Counted from the first letter of the stretch, positions 26,627 through 35,957 are shown. The stretch: DNA of 48,931 bases from Streptomyces albus subsp. chlorinus (GCF_013302895.1 NZ_VJOK01000001.1:5669109-5718039); one strand, 5' to 3'. Notes: generated by a model not told the origin, from the letters alone. Numbers and translations are program-made.

Positions 26627-27055
26627 CTACTTGCGAGCGTTGTCGCCGGTCTCGCTGTCGGCGGCCTTGTCGGCGGACTGCTGCTTGGGGATGCCCACGG
26701 CCGCCTCGGCCGCCTCGCCGCTTTCGACACTAGCCGCCGGCGGGACTTCACCGGACTCCCCTCCGGCGTGCCCGGCCTCCCGGGGGCCGGTACCCGCCGA
26801 CGCCGCGTCTGCGTCCCCGTCCCCGGGCGTGTTCTCCCGGTTCTCCCGCGAGGTGTCGCCATCCGCCGCCCGCACGCCCGCGTCGGGGCCGGCTTCCTGT
26901 GTGCCCTCGTCCCGCCCGGCGTCGGCCCGCGCCGCCGCAGCCGGGTTCGCCGCCGGGTCCGCAGCCGTCCCGGTCTCCTCCGCGGGGGTGGCGTCGGGGC
27001 CGTCCTGTGTTGACTTGCCGGACGAACGACGGAGAAGTCTCGCAAATACGCCCAT
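26627..27055 (-). CDS. Hypothetical low-complexity acidic protein
   Basis: Not recognised. The 142-residue product starts at ATG 27055 with GGAG five bases upstream. A short basic, amphipathic N-terminus (MGVFARLLRRSSGKS) is followed by ~125 residues rich in A, G, E, D and T with no hydrophobic core, so it is probably disordered. The N-terminus could attach to the membrane. It lies 43 bases upstream of the antitoxin-like gene on the same strand and is probably cotranscribed. It diverges from miaA. Confidence 0.6.
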   Translation of the reverse strand: MGVFARLLRRSSGKSTQDGPDATPAEETGTAADPAANPAAAARADAGRDEGTQEAGPDAGVRAADGDTSRENRENTPGDGDADAASAGTGPREAGHAGGESGEVPPAASVESGEAAEAAVGIPKQQSADKAADSETGDNARK

Positions 27056-27237
27056 ATCTACTCCAGACCATACTCGTGTGGGCGAAATCCCGCGCCTTGC
27101 GGAGCGTCCCATTGCGCCGCCCCGGGGCACCGGTGCGGAAACCGGCTGTCGGAACCTCGCAACGGGCAACGACCCCCGGGACGGTCCGTCACGTCGCTCG
27201 TTCGGGAACCGGCAGGCCGGTTTGCGAGACTTGACGC

Positions 27238-28197
27238 GTGAACGCCCACGTCGTCCCCCAGTCCCCCTCGCCGGACCTGCCCCCGGTCGTCGCCGTCGTC
27301 GGACCCACCGCGGCGGGCAAGTCCGACCTCGGCGTCCACCTCGCCCGCGAATTGGGGGGCGAGGTCGTCAACGCCGATTCCATGCAGCTCTACCGGGGCA
27401 TGGACATCGGGACGGCCAAGCTGACCGTCGAGGAACGGCAGGGGGTGCCGCACCACCTCCTCGACATCTGGGACGTCACGGTCGCCGCCAGCGTCGCGGA
27501 GTACCAGCGGCTCGCCCGCGCCGAGATCGACCGGCTGCGCGGTCTGGGGCGGGTGCCCGTCCTGGTCGGGGGCTCGGGGCTGTACGTGCGCGGCGCGCTG
27601 GACGCCATGGAGTTCCCCGGCACCGATCCCGAGGTGCGCGCCGCCCTGGAGGAGGAGCTGGCCGAGCACGGTCCGGGCGTGCTGCACCAGCGCCTGGCCG
27701 CGGCCGACCCGGAGGCGGCCCGCGCCATCCTGCCCAGCAACGGGCGCCGCATCGTCCGTGCCCTGGAGGTCATCGAGATCACGGGCAGGCCTTTCACGGC
27801 GAACCTGCCGGGACACGAAGCCGTCTACGACACCGTCCAGATAGGCGTGGACGTCGCCAGGCCGGAGCTGGACGAGAGGATCGCCCGCCGTGTGGACCTG
27901 ATGTGGGAGGCGGGCCTCGTCGACGAGGTCCGCGAGCTGGAGAAGCGGGGGCTGCGCGAGGGGCGCACGGCCTCCCGGGCCCTGGGCTACCAGCAGGTTC
28001 TCGCGGCGCTCGCGGGGGAGTGCACCCTCGAGGAGGCGCGCGAGGCGACGATCCGCGCCACCAAGCGCTTCGCACGCCGCCAGGATTCCTGGTTTCGCCG
28101 CGATCCACGGGTGAACTGGCTCAGTGGAGCTGCCGCGGACAGGGGGGAACTGCCGGATGCCGCCCTGACGTTGCTCACAAGGGCGGTTACAGCCTGA
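27238..28197 (+). CDS. miaA: tRNA dimethylallyltransferase MiaA
   Basis: Transfers the dimethylallyl group from DMAPP to N6 of A37 in tRNAs reading U-starting codons; the product is the substrate of MiaB. The 319-residue protein has the P-loop GPTAAGKS at 22-29, NADSMQLYRGMDIGTAK, VGGSGLYVRGALD, the ALGYQQVLAAL segment and the C-terminal FARRQDSWFRRDPRVNWL. GTG 27238 is preceded by GAGACT ending six bases upstream, so leaderless translation is likely. A small membrane protein and dapF follow on the same strand. Confidence 0.97.
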   Translation: MNAHVVPQSPSPDLPPVVAVVGPTAAGKSDLGVHLARELGGEVVNADSMQLYRGMDIGTAKLTVEERQGVPHHLLDIWDVTVAASVAEYQRLARAEIDRLRGLGRVPVLVGGSGLYVRGALDAMEFPGTDPEVRAALEEELAEHGPGVLHQRLAAADPEAARAILPSNGRRIVRALEVIEITGRPFTANLPGHEAVYDTVQIGVDVARPELDERIARRVDLMWEAGLVDEVRELEKRGLREGRTASRALGYQQVLAALAGECTLEEAREATIRATKRFARRQDSWFRRDPRVNWLSGAAADRGELPDAALTLLTRAVTA

Positions 28198-28304
28198 TCA
28201 CGTGATGGCATCGGGAAGCCCTGTGCAACCGTCCCGTTACCCCCGGCATGCCATCATCTCCATCGTTGGAAGCCGTAAAGCCGGAGTTGGGAGGGCGCGT
28301 GGCA

Positions 28305-28820
28305 ATGGAAGCCGGCCCTCGCGACGACTCCTCTCCCGCGGACGGCGAACCCGCCGCCCTCGGCCCCGCCGCCGGGGACGCGGAGACCGCCGGGGACCCG
28401 CCGGACGGCCTGGTCGGTGCGGACGGCGTCGTCGGTGTGGACGGCGTCGTCGGTGTGGACGGCCAGCCGCCCGGCCCCCCGGTCGAGCCGCACGAACTGC
28501 GCCCCCAGCGCAAGCTCCGCCTGTGGCAGCTGGCCCCCATCGTGGTGCTCGGGGCGCTCGGCTCCCTGATGTTCGCCTTCCCGCTCGCCTTCGAGCCCGG
28601 CGGCAGTTCCGGTGCCGTGGTCTCCATGCTCGGCCTGCTGCTGTGCGGCTGCGCGGCGGGCTGGGGCGTGATGGCGGCCCGCCGCGTGGGGCACACCTGG
28701 CCGGGGCTCCCGGCCCGCGGCTCGGACAGACGGCCCGACTGGCGGGTGGTCCTCTGCTACGCGCTCGTGGTGGGAACGCTCGTCGTGCTGGCTGTCTGGC
28801 GGGTCGCCCGGCTGCGCTGA
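28305..28820 (+). CDS. Small membrane protein with acidic repeat-bearing N-terminus
   Basis: Unrecognised 171-residue protein between miaA and dapF. Residues 1-75 are acidic and proline-rich, with three DGxVGx units encoded by 18-bp DNA repeats at 28403-28456. Three hydrophobic segments follow: LWQLAPIVVLGALGSLMFAF, VVSMLGLLLCGCAAGWGVMAA and VVLCYALVVGTLVVLAV. ATG 28305 was chosen because GGGAGGG lies nine bases before it; GTG 28299 is too close. Position between miaA and dapF is typical of Streptomyces genomes; no function can be given. Confidence 0.75.
   Translation: MEAGPRDDSSPADGEPAALGPAAGDAETAGDPPDGLVGADGVVGVDGVVGVDGQPPGPPVEPHELRPQRKLRLWQLAPIVVLGALGSLMFAFPLAFEPGGSSGAVVSMLGLLLCGCAAGWGVMAARRVGHTWPGLPARGSDRRPDWRVVLCYALVVGTLVVLAVWRVARLR
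28403..28456 (+). repeat. Three in-frame 18-bp repeats
   Basis: The second and third copies (GGACGGCGTCGTCGGTGT) are identical; the first (28403-28420) differs at three bases. They encode DGLVGA, DGVVGV and DGVVGV in the N-terminal domain of the small membrane protein. Confidence 0.85.
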
Positions 28821-28875
28821 CCAGCGCGATCGCCCCCCGCCGCGCCCCGCGCCGCTCTCCCGTACGATCGGCAGG

Positions 28876-29754
28876 GTGACCAGCGCAGCAGGTGTGCCGT
28901 TCCTCAAGGGCCACGGCACCGAGAACGACTTCGTGATCATCCCCGACCCGGACGGCGTGCTCGATCTGCCGCCCGAGGCCGTGGCCCGGCTGTGCGACCG
29001 CAGAGCGGGCATCGGCGGCGACGGCGTGCTCCGCGTCGTGCGCACGGCCGCGCACCCCGAGGCGCGTCCCATGGCCGCCGAGGCGGAGTGGTTCATGGAC
29101 TACCGCAACAGCGACGGTTCCGTCGCCGAGATGTGCGGCAACGGCGCCCGGGTCTTCGCGCGCTACCTGGAGCACGCCGGACTGGCCCAGCCCGGCGACC
29201 TGGCCCTCGCGACCCGTGCGGGGGTGCGCCGGGCCCATATCGCCAAGAACGGCGGGGACGTCACCATCGCCATGGGCACTGCCGAACTGGCCGCCCCGGA
29301 CGGCGGCACGGAGATCACCGTCAGCGCCGCCGGACACACCTGGCCGGCCCGCAAGGTCGGCATGGGCAACCCGCACGCGGTCGCCTTCGTCGCGGACCTG
29401 GACGATGCCGGACGGCTGCTGGACGCACCGGAGGTGCACCCCGCGAGCGCCTACCCGGACGGTGTCAACGTCGAGTTCGTCGTCACCAGGGGGCCGCGCC
29501 ATGTCGCCCTGCGGGTGCACGAGCGGGGCGCGGGGGAGACGCGTTCCTGCGGCACCGGTGCCTGCGCCGTGATGGTCGCCGCCGCGCGCAGGGACGGGCA
29601 CGACCCGCGCCGGGACGGCGTTCCGGTGACGTACACCGTGGACGTGCCCGGCGGACGGCTGGAGATCACCGAGCGGGCCGACGGGGAGATCGAGATGACC
29701 GGACCGGCCGTGCTCGTCGCAGAGGGCCGCATCGACCCCGCGTTGCTCCCCTGA
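28876..29754 (+). CDS. dapF: Diaminopimelate epimerase DapF
   Basis: Converts LL- to meso-diaminopimelate for lysine and peptidoglycan synthesis (Streptomyces walls use the LL form, so here the meso form mainly feeds lysine). The 292-residue product has both catalytic cysteines: Cys87 in EMCGNGARVFARY and Cys225 in RSCGTGAC, with GHGTENDFVII at the start. GTG 28876 is preceded by TACGAT (28863-28868) seven bases upstream, a clear leaderless promoter. It follows the small membrane protein gene by 55 bases. Confidence 0.97.
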   Translation: MTSAAGVPFLKGHGTENDFVIIPDPDGVLDLPPEAVARLCDRRAGIGGDGVLRVVRTAAHPEARPMAAEAEWFMDYRNSDGSVAEMCGNGARVFARYLEHAGLAQPGDLALATRAGVRRAHIAKNGGDVTIAMGTAELAAPDGGTEITVSAAGHTWPARKVGMGNPHAVAFVADLDDAGRLLDAPEVHPASAYPDGVNVEFVVTRGPRHVALRVHERGAGETRSCGTGACAVMVAAARRDGHDPRRDGVPVTYTVDVPGGRLEITERADGEIEMTGPAVLVAEGRIDPALLP

Positions 29755-29947
29755 CCGCCGCGGCCCCTCCGGCGCGCGCCGCCGGGCTACCGGGCGGACC
29801 TGGCCGGCCCCTGCATGGCCTCGCGGGCCTGGAGTCGCACGATGGAGTGATCCGCCTCACCCTCGGCCGAAGCCGGTCAGCGGCACGTGATGGGGTCGGT
29901 AGCATCACAGCCCCGGCCCGGGGGTGCGGCAGGAGCGGGAGGAGCCC

Positions 29948-32275
29948 ATGAGCGCGGTGCGCGGTCTGCGGAAGCTCAGCAGAGTGGCACTGCTGGGCAC
30001 GACGTCACGCGACTCCCTGCCGGACGCCATCGAGCACGTCGCCAAGGTGCACCGGGCCCACCACCCCGGTGCGGACCTGCGGCCGCTGCGGAGGGCGTAC
30101 GTACTGGCCGAGTCCTCGCACCGGGGGCAGACCCGCAAGAGCGGTGAGCCCTACATCACCCACCCCCTCGCGGTCACCCTGCTGCTGGCACAGCTCGGCG
30201 CGGAGACCACGACCCTGACCGCCTCCCTGCTGCACGACACCGTCGAGGACACCGCGGTGACGCTCGATCAGGTGCGCGAGGAGTTCGGGGAGCAGGTCTG
30301 CTACCTGGTCGACGGCGTCACCAAGCTGGAGAAGGTCGACTACGGTGCGGCCGCCGAGCCCGAGACGTTCCGCAAGATGCTGCTGGCCACCGGCAACGAC
30401 GTGCGGGTCATGGCGATCAAGCTGGCCGACCGGCTGCACAACATGCGCACCCTCGGGGTGATGCGGCGGGAGAAGCAGGTCCGTATCGCCAAGGTCACCC
30501 GGGACGTGCTCATCCCGCTCGCCGAACGGCTCGGCATCCAGGCGCTCAAGAGCGAGCTGGAGGACCTGGTCTTCGCCGTCCTGCATCCCGAGGAGCACGC
30601 CGGCACCCGGGAGCTGATCCGCGAGCACAACGCGCGCCCCGACCCGCTGACGGCCTTCGCCGGCCAGGTGCGCCGCACCCTGCGGGACGCCGGGATCACC
30701 GCTCAGGTGCTCATCCGCCCCCGGCACACGGTCTCCGTGCACCGTCTGCGGCTCAAACGCGGCCAGCTGGGCGACTGCGACTTCGCCCGCCTGCTGGTGC
30801 TCGTGGAGGAGGACGCGGACTGCTACGCCGTATTGGGCGAACTGCACACCTGTTTCGCTCCGCTGGTGTCGCAGTTCAAGGACTTCATCGCCGTCCCCAA
30901 ATTCAACCTCTACCAGTCGCTGCACACGGCGATCGCCGACACCGAGGGCCGGGTCGCCGAGGTGCTGGTGCGCACCCACCGGATGCACCGCGTGGCCGAG
31001 ACCGGTGTCATCGCGCTCGGTGACCCACACGCGGCGGCCACCGCGGACGCGGCCCACGACACCGCCGGACAGGCCACGGGAGCCACCGTCGGCGACGCCA
31101 CGGGGGAGCGCACCGACCCGACCCGCCCAGGGTGGCTCTCCCGGCTGCTGGAGTGGCAGAGCCACGCGCCCGACCCGAACACCTTCTGGCAGGAGCTGCG
31201 GGACGAGCTGGCGCAGGACCTGGAGATCACCGTCTACTGCGCCGTCCCCGGCGCCGAGGGCTCCGGCGGCGGAGCCGTCCCGCTGCCGGCCGGTGCGACG
31301 TGTGTGGACGCCGCCTACGCCCAGCTGGGAGAGGCGGGGCACCGCTGCATCGGCGCGCGCGTCAACGGGCGTCTCGTGGCGCTCACCACGGTCCTGCGGG
31401 ACGGTGACGCGCTCCAGCTCTTCCTGGAACCGAGCCACGGCAGCCCCTCGGGGCCGTCCCCGGAGTGGCTGGACCACGTCAGGACCCCCTCCGCCCGGCT
31501 GGCCATCCGGGAATGGCTCGCGGCCCACCGCCCGGAGGCGGGCGCCGCGGAGGGCACGGCGGCCGGACAGGAGACGGGCGCCGGCCGGACCGCGGCCGAG
31601 GGCCGCGGCACCGTCGCCGACCGGTGTGCGGACGCCCTGCGGGACCCTGCCCCCGGCCCGCGCTCCACCCCCGAATCCCGCACCCGGAGCGCCGGACACG
31701 CCCCTGGGCACGGGGGGGCCGGCGGCGAGCGGACGGGGGGCTCCGCACGGCACGCCTTCGGCGGGGTCCGTCAGAAGAGGGCACCCGCGCAGCCCCAGGG
31801 GCCGGACCGGTATCCGGAGAACGTGCCCGTCGTGCCGGGCCGTCCCGGTACGCCCGTACGGCTGGCCCGCTGCTGCACGCCCGTGCCCACCGACGCGGTC
31901 ACCGGGTTTCCCGTACGCGGCGGCGCCGTCACCGTACACCGGGAGAGCTGCCAGTCGGTGGCGCGGATGGCCCGGGACGGGCGTCTGACGCTTCCGGTGC
32001 GCTGGGAGCAGGGTGACGCCGGGTGCAGGGTGACCCTGCGGGCCGAGGCGTTCGGCAGGCCGCATCTGCTCGCGGATCTCACCGAGACCATCGCGGCCCA
32101 CGGTGCCGCCGTCGTCGCCGCCGATGTCGAACCCCCGAGGGAGCAGCGCGTGCGGCACACCTACACCCTCCAACTCCCCGACGCCGCGGGCCTTCCCGCC
32201 CTCATGCGCGCGATGCTCGAGGTCCCCGGTGTCTACGACGTGACCCGCTCCGCCAGCCGGGCCGCCGCGAACTGA
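29948..32275 (+). CDS. rshA: RelA/SpoT homologue (RSH, second Streptomyces type)
   Basis: (p)ppGpp metabolism protein, 775 residues. The hydrolase HD domain is intact: THPLAVTLLL with His72, SLLHDTVEDT with His96-Asp97, and AIKLADRLHNMRTL. The synthetase region (~250-360) keeps RPRH, DFARLL and AEVLVRTHRMH (catalytic-type Asp277 and Glu337) but the usual YSIY block reads VSVH, and the HWxYK end is lost. A TGS-like region (~430-500), a ~110-residue low-complexity linker and a C-terminal ACT-like domain follow. Streptomyces has a main RelA elsewhere; this gene corresponds by context to rshA of S. coelicolor, reported to make ppGpp. ATG 29948 follows GGGAGGAG. Confidence 0.9.
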   Translation: MSAVRGLRKLSRVALLGTTSRDSLPDAIEHVAKVHRAHHPGADLRPLRRAYVLAESSHRGQTRKSGEPYITHPLAVTLLLAQLGAETTTLTASLLHDTVEDTAVTLDQVREEFGEQVCYLVDGVTKLEKVDYGAAAEPETFRKMLLATGNDVRVMAIKLADRLHNMRTLGVMRREKQVRIAKVTRDVLIPLAERLGIQALKSELEDLVFAVLHPEEHAGTRELIREHNARPDPLTAFAGQVRRTLRDAGITAQVLIRPRHTVSVHRLRLKRGQLGDCDFARLLVLVEEDADCYAVLGELHTCFAPLVSQFKDFIAVPKFNLYQSLHTAIADTEGRVAEVLVRTHRMHRVAETGVIALGDPHAAATADAAHDTAGQATGATVGDATGERTDPTRPGWLSRLLEWQSHAPDPNTFWQELRDELAQDLEITVYCAVPGAEGSGGGAVPLPAGATCVDAAYAQLGEAGHRCIGARVNGRLVALTTVLRDGDALQLFLEPSHGSPSGPSPEWLDHVRTPSARLAIREWLAAHRPEAGAAEGTAAGQETGAGRTAAEGRGTVADRCADALRDPAPGPRSTPESRTRSAGHAPGHGGAGGERTGGSARHAFGGVRQKRAPAQPQGPDRYPENVPVVPGRPGTPVRLARCCTPVPTDAVTGFPVRGGAVTVHRESCQSVARMARDGRLTLPVRWEQGDAGCRVTLRAEAFGRPHLLADLTETIAAHGAAVVAADVEPPREQRVRHTYTLQLPDAAGLPALMRAMLEVPGVYDVTRSASRAAAN

Positions 32276-32360
32276 CGCCGCGTCGCACCGCCTCCAACGG
32301 TGAGTACAGTCTCCGAGCGGTGAGCACCGCCTCTCCACCGAGCGACAGCCGCCTTCTCAC

Positions 32361-32396
32361 GGCCGCTGCCTCCCCTTCGGCCGCTGCCTCCCCTTC
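32361..32396. repeat. Two 18-bp tandem copies between rshA and the M1 peptidase
   Basis: GGCCGCTGCCTCCCCTTC occurs twice in direct succession in the 259-base gap. The rest of the gap shows no clear terminator; a TAGCGA -10-like hexamer at 32523-32528 serves the M1 peptidase gene. Confidence 0.8.
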
Positions 32397-32534
32397 GATC
32401 GCGGTCCTCCCGTGAGCCCGCCCGTCCCGCGAACCCCGGCCGCGGCCCTTCTCCCGGACGCGCCCGCGTCCCCTTTCGGGTGGACGCGCCCGGGGAGGAT
32501 CAGTACCGGTGCCGGGCGCTGGTAGCGATGTCGC

Positions 32535-34124
32535 ATGGCCAGTACAGCCCTCACCTCCCGCGTCCGCGCACGCTCCCGCCGTCGCCGCGGTGCCGTCGCC
32601 GGCACCGTCGGCGCCGCCGCTCTCGCCCTCGTCGGAGCGGCCCTTCCCGCGCCCCGCGCGGCCGGGATCGGAGACCCCCTCTTCCCGCACCTCGGCAACC
32701 CCGGCTACGACGTCCGCGCCTATGACATCGCCTTCGACTACGGCGGTGACAACAGCAAGCCGCTCACCGCGCGCACCAGCATCGACGCGCGGGTCACCGC
32801 TTCGACCATGGACCACTTCAACCTCGACTTCGCGGCCGGAGACGTCCGCTCCGTCGAGGTGGACGGCCGTCCCGCCCAGCACGCACGCGCGGGGGAGGAC
32901 CTCGTGATCACTCCCCGGACGCCGCTGAGGCGGGGGGACCGGCTGCACGTCGAGGTGCGCCACACCAGCGACCCCACGACGGAGAACGGCGGCTGGGTGC
33001 GCACCAAGGACGGTCTGGCCATGGCGAACCAGGCGGACGCCGCCCACCGTGTCTTCCCCTCCAACGACCACCCGGCCGACAAGGCGATGTTCACCTTCCA
33101 CGTGCGTGCCCCGCGCACCCTCACCGTCGTCGCGGGCGGGCTCCCCATGGGGAAGACTCGCGCGGGCGGGCGCGGTGAGGACACCGTGTGGACGTACCGG
33201 ATGGCGCACCCCATGGCCACCGAACTGGCGCAGGTCTCCATCGGACGCTCCACCGTGGTGCGCTCGGCAGGGCCGCACGGGCTGCCGCTGCGCCATGTCG
33301 TACCGGTGAAGCAGCGCGAGAAGCTGCAGCCGTGGCTGGACCGCACCCCCCGGCAGATCAGCTGGCTTGAGCGGCACGCTGGGCGCTACCCGTTCGAGAA
33401 CTACGGCATTCTGTCCGCCGAGGCGCAGACCGGTTTCGAGCTGGAGACCCAGACGCTGTCGCTCTTCGAGAACGACGTCTTCGTCAGCCCCGACTACCCC
33501 TCGTGGTACAAGGAATCGCTCATGGTGCACGAACTGGCGCACCAGTGGTTCGGCAACAGCGTCACCCCGCACCGCTGGAGTGACCTGTGGCTGAACGAGG
33601 GGCACGCCACCTGGTACGAGTGGGGATACGCGGCCGAACGGGGCGGCTTCTCGGTGGAGGAGCGCGCACGTGCCTCGTACGAGCAGTCGGACGACTGGCG
33701 CAAGCGCTACGGCCCGCCCGCCGCACTGCTGCCCGCCAGGACGGAGGGCAAGATCCAGCTCTTCAGCCCCATCGTCTACAACGGGTCGGCCGTCGTGCTG
33801 TACGCGCTGCGGGAGCGGATCGGGAAGGACGCCTTCGCCCGGCTCGAACGCGTGTGGACGCACCGCTACCGGGACGCGAACGCCACCACTGCCGACTTCA
33901 TCGCCCTGGCCGGCGAGGTCTCCGGAAAGGACCAGAGCGCGTTCTTGAAGCCATGGCTCTACGGGAAGACCACCCCGCCCATGCCGGGGCACCCGGACTG
34001 GAAGCAGAAGAAGCCCGGCAAGACCCGGCCCACCACCGGCGCGGGCCCGGCAGGCACAGGTGCGGGCCCGGCCGGCACAGGTGCGGCCGGCTCGCGCCCG
34101 GCGGAGGCCGCGGGCAAGGGCTGA
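32535..34124 (+). CDS. Secreted M1 family metallopeptidase
   Basis: Zinc peptidase of 529 residues. Residues 1-43 form a signal peptide (basic, then AGTVGAAALALVGAALPAPRAAG). Zinc site: HELAHQ at 332-337 with Glu355 in LWLNEGHATWYEW, the gluzincin HEXXH-x18-E pattern of family M1. At the position of the aminopeptidase GAMEN motif the sequence is GFELETQT, so the N-terminal-amine recognition is altered. The C-terminal 30 residues are a linker-like tail with two AGPAGTG units from 21-bp DNA repeats. TAGCGA ends six bases before ATG, indicating leaderless expression. It precedes hflX but has its own promoter. Confidence 0.92.
   Translation: MASTALTSRVRARSRRRRGAVAGTVGAAALALVGAALPAPRAAGIGDPLFPHLGNPGYDVRAYDIAFDYGGDNSKPLTARTSIDARVTASTMDHFNLDFAAGDVRSVEVDGRPAQHARAGEDLVITPRTPLRRGDRLHVEVRHTSDPTTENGGWVRTKDGLAMANQADAAHRVFPSNDHPADKAMFTFHVRAPRTLTVVAGGLPMGKTRAGGRGEDTVWTYRMAHPMATELAQVSIGRSTVVRSAGPHGLPLRHVVPVKQREKLQPWLDRTPRQISWLERHAGRYPFENYGILSAEAQTGFELETQTLSLFENDVFVSPDYPSWYKESLMVHELAHQWFGNSVTPHRWSDLWLNEGHATWYEWGYAAERGGFSVEERARASYEQSDDWRKRYGPPAALLPARTEGKIQLFSPIVYNGSAVVLYALRERIGKDAFARLERVWTHRYRDANATTADFIALAGEVSGKDQSAFLKPWLYGKTTPPMPGHPDWKQKKPGKTRPTTGAGPAGTGAGPAGTGAAGSRPAEAAGKG
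34041..34082 (+). repeat. Two in-frame 21-bp repeats
   Basis: Copies at 34041-34061 and 34062-34082 differ at one base. They encode the AGPAGTG units in the tail of the M1 peptidase. Confidence 0.8.
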
Positions 34125-34340
34125 GCCGGCCCATGGCCCCGTCCTCGCTCCCCCCGGCGCCCTGCCGGCGGTGACAGACCGCAAATACGGGTGACGCCGC
34201 CGCTGCCCCGTGCGACCATCTGGTGACCGCACGGCGCGGCGGCCGACGCCATCCGCGTGAGACGGGGCCCGTCCGGGAATCTTCCCCGGAGCCGGAGCGT
34301 TGTTGCGGGTACGGAAACGTCCCTCGACTTAAGGATCCAC

Positions 34341-35843
34341 TTGACCTTCTCCTCTTCCCTTCCACAGAACGGCCAGCGCATCGCCAGGACGAACCGCCGA
34401 GCCGACGCCCTGATGGAAGAGGACGTCGCTCTGAGTCACCCGCTCGACGAGGACCGTGACGGTGAACAGCTCGACCGCTCCGAGCGGGCCGCGCTGAGGC
34501 GAGTGGCCGGTCTCTCCACCGAGCTGGAGGACATCACAGAGGTCGAGTACCGGCAGCTGCGTCTGGAGCGGGTGGTACTGGTCGGCGTCTGGACCTCCGG
34601 GACGGCGCAGGACGCCGAGAACTCCCTGGCCGAGCTGGCGGCACTCGCCGAGACGGCGGGCGCCCACGTGCTCGACGGCGTCATCCAGCGCCGTGACAAG
34701 CCCGACGCGGCCACCTACATCGGCTCCGGCAAGGCGGACGAGCTGCGGGACATCGTCCTGGAGACGGGCGCCGACACCGTGGTCTGCGACGGTGAACTCA
34801 CCCCGGGCCAGCTCATCCACCTCGAAGACGTCGTCAAGGTGAAGGTCGTGGACCGCACGGCGCTGATCCTGGACATCTTCGCGCAGCACGCCAAGTCCCG
34901 GGAGGGCAAGGCGCAGGTCTCGCTGGCGCAGATGCAGTACATGCTTCCCAGGCTGCGCGGCTGGGGCCAGTCGCTCTCCCGGCAGATGGGTGGCGGTGGT
35001 TCCGGTTCGGCCGGCGGCGGCATGGCCACCCGAGGCCCCGGTGAGACCAAGATCGAGACGGACCGGCGCCGTATCCGCGAGAAGATGGCGAAGATGCGCC
35101 GCGAGATCGCGGAGATGAAGACCGGCCGCGAGATCAAGCGGCAGGACCGCCGGCGCAACAAGGTGCCGTCGGTCGCCATCGCCGGGTACACCAACGCGGG
35201 CAAGTCCTCGCTCCTCAACCGGCTCACCGGCGCGGGCGTGCTGGTGGAGAACGCGCTGTTCGCCACCCTGGACCCGACGGTGCGCCGGGCCGAGACGCCC
35301 AGCGGCAGGGCCTACACGCTGGCCGACACGGTCGGCTTCGTCCGGCACCTTCCGCACCACCTCGTGGAGGCATTCCGCTCCACCATGGAGGAGGTCGGTG
35401 ACGCCGATCTGATCCTGCACGTGGTGGATGGCTCGCACCCGGCCCCCGAGGAGCAGCTGGCGGCCGTGCGCGAGGTCATCCGCGATGTCGGCGCGGCCGA
35501 TGTGCCCGAGATCGTGGTGGTCAACAAGGCGGATGCCGCCGACCCGGTGGTCCTCCAGCGGCTGCTGCACGCCGAGAAGCACGCGCTGGTCGTCTCCGCC
35601 CGCACCGGGCAGGGCGTCGACGAGCTGCGGGAGCTGATCGACAACGAGCTGCCGCGCCCCTCCGTCGAGCTGGAGGTGCTGCTGCCCTACACCGAGGGCA
35701 AGCTGGTCTCCCGGGTGCACAGCCAGGGCGAGGTGCTCTCCGAGGAGCACACCGAGCACGGCACCCTGCTCAAGGCGCGGGTGCACGAGGAACTCGCCGC
35801 CGAACTGCGCGCGTTCCAGCCGGTGGCCGCCGCCCGGGCGTAA
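34341..35843 (+). CDS. hflX: Ribosome-associated GTPase HflX
   Basis: HflX splits stalled ribosomes under stress. The 500-residue product has the N-terminal HflX domain (RVVLVGVWTSG, DAATYIGSGKADEL), the conserved linker RGPGETKIETDRRRIREKM, and the GTPase domain with G1 GYTNAGKSS, G3 DTVGF and G4 NKAD. TTG 34341 was chosen as start: AAGGA lies five bases upstream and the next in-frame ATG (MEEDVAL) has no such site. The region between the signature RADALMEEDVAL and the start is variable. A 14-bp-stem terminator follows 38 bases after the stop. Confidence 0.96.
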   Translation: MTFSSSLPQNGQRIARTNRRADALMEEDVALSHPLDEDRDGEQLDRSERAALRRVAGLSTELEDITEVEYRQLRLERVVLVGVWTSGTAQDAENSLAELAALAETAGAHVLDGVIQRRDKPDAATYIGSGKADELRDIVLETGADTVVCDGELTPGQLIHLEDVVKVKVVDRTALILDIFAQHAKSREGKAQVSLAQMQYMLPRLRGWGQSLSRQMGGGGSGSAGGGMATRGPGETKIETDRRRIREKMAKMRREIAEMKTGREIKRQDRRRNKVPSVAIAGYTNAGKSSLLNRLTGAGVLVENALFATLDPTVRRAETPSGRAYTLADTVGFVRHLPHHLVEAFRSTMEEVGDADLILHVVDGSHPAPEEQLAAVREVIRDVGAADVPEIVVVNKADAADPVVLQRLLHAEKHALVVSARTGQGVDELRELIDNELPRPSVELEVLLPYTEGKLVSRVHSQGEVLSEEHTEHGTLLKARVHEELAAELRAFQPVAAARA

Positions 35844-35881
35844 CCGTCCTCCGGCCCGGCCGGCAGGACCCGACCGACAGA

Positions 35882-35916
35882 AAGTGCCCCCTCCCCGTCG
35901 CCGGGAGGGGGCACTT
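35882..35916. terminator. Bidirectional terminator between hflX and the first protease gene
   Basis: AAGTGCCCCCTCCC and its exact complement GGGAGGGGGCACTT form a 14-bp stem around a 7-base loop. The A/T ends give weak U-tracts on both strands. It lies between two convergent genes. Confidence 0.88.
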
Positions 35917-35957
35917 CACGCTCCGGGCACCGCTGTGCCGCGCGCTGAGGTGGTTGG

